The notes under the pieces are model-generated. The model searched no databases, had not been told where the DNA came from, and worked only from the letters and a program-made list of their open reading frames with translations. From Lyngbya sp. CCAP 1446/10 (lineage in GTDB: Bacteria > Cyanobacteriota > Cyanobacteriia > Cyanobacteriales > Microcoleaceae): a stretch of DNA of 64,000 nt. The stretch is from assembly GCF_026130175.1 (NCBI RefSeq), contig NZ_JAIGNI010000155.1:34210-98209 (forward strand), read 5' to 3'. A program made the translations under genes and the position numbers. This document shows, in pieces, positions 63,710 through 64,000 of this stretch (position 1 is its first letter; the number at the start of each line of letters is the position of its first letter).

Positions 63710-64000
63710 ATGAAACTGACTGAGTACCTAAAATCTCTTTACATCACAACAGCGAAAAAACTCAAGGGGACAGACAGACGACAATTCATGGCATTCGTAG
63801 TCAAAGGTTTGGGAATAGGTGGACAGACCTTGGCAGAACGGGAATTGGGATGGAATAGGCGCACCATCCGTAAAGGAATGCAAGAGTTGAAAAGTGGTCA
63901 GCCAATTATTGATGGTTTCCATCGTAGTGGGCGTAAACGGGTTGAAACACAATTACCCAACTTATTGAATGATCTTAAATTGTTAGCAGACCCAGAAAGT
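63710..64000 (+). CDS. ISAzo13-family transposase, N-terminal part, cut by window edge
   Basis: The frame is open from ATG 63710 to the last base (97 codons). It begins MKLTEYLKSLYITTAKKLKG and has the helix-turn-helix region GGQTLAERELGWNRRTIRKG and SGRKRVETQLPNLLNDLKLL, characteristic of the ISAzo13 family. The catalytic DDE part is outside the window. It lies directly behind the truncated IS4-type gene and probably interrupted it. Confidence 0.8.
   Translation, partial: MKLTEYLKSLYITTAKKLKGTDRRQFMAFVVKGLGIGGQTLAERELGWNRRTIRKGMQELKSGQPIIDGFHRSGRKRVETQLPNLLNDLKLLADPES

Overview
The window reads as chromosome of a filamentous, phycocyanin-containing cyanobacterium, most likely an Oscillatoriales/Microcoleus-like organism (an inference from gene content and repeat style). 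Support comes from dense HIP1 octamers (GCGATCGC), a complete phycocyanin rod operon, cytochrome b6f genes petC-petA, the photosystem II assembly lipoproteins PsbQ and Psb27, a carboxysome shell protein, and many short tandem repeats and palindromic repeats between genes. I saw no rRNA, tRNA or CRISPR array.

Layout. 1-4.5 kb: the N-terminal part of an ethylene-receptor-like sensor (minus strand, cut by the window edge), a small sensor relic, a REC-PAS-GGDEF-EAL protein and a quinone oxidoreductase. 4.7-9.1 kb: tatC with an unusual repeat-bearing N-terminus, a divergent ccmK, a DUF3067 gene, petC and petA. 9.5-22.9 kb: metabolic and housekeeping genes, including an alpha/beta hydrolase, psbQ, an FAD oxidoreductase, a two-gene unknown module, Nudix, M1 aminopeptidase, class I aldolase, an orphan cas6, a SulP transporter and a response regulator. 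22.9-31.3 kb: the minus-strand operon cpcB-cpcA-cpcC1-cpcC2-cpcD-cpcE-[745-aa repeat protein]-cpcF; the unknown gene separates the two lyase-subunit genes. 32.2-44.5 kb: P-type cation ATPase, recF carrying an in-frame heptanucleotide repeat, psb27, a glycoside-hydrolase-like protein, Uma2, a polysaccharide deacetylase, a PD-(D/E)XK protein, a desaturase-like/SDR fusion, a VOC protein and a GGCT-like protein. 44.5-52.8 kb: a decayed OmpR-type regulator, an apparently circularly permuted RsbW-like ATPase, an anti-sigma/ECF sigma pair, moaE, an SH3 protein, pyrB and DUF4327, with long gene-free stretches that hold IS200/IS605-like ends and a probable tnpB tail. 52.9-60.9 kb: an FHA-Ser/Thr kinase, a zinc-ribbon PP2C phosphatase, recJ and an Fe-S PD-(D/E)XK nuclease. 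61-64 kb: toxin-antitoxin genes (one toxin broken), then a broken IS4/Tn5-type transposase abutting an ISAzo13-family element that leaves the window.

How the genes work together. TatC is the translocase for twin-arginine substrates, and the Rieske protein encoded 1.4 kb away carries such a signal. CpcE and CpcF form the lyase that loads phycocyanobilin on CpcA, and the linkers assemble the rods. The kinase and phosphatase form a likely reversible phosphorylation pair, and the sigma and anti-sigma genes a likely stress-response pair.

The best candidates for something undescribed are the 745-aa repeat protein inside the cpc operon, the 24-residue repeat array fused to TatC, the permuted RsbW-like protein, the Arg-pored CcmK, and the palindromic repeat families whose outer arms differ yet still pair.
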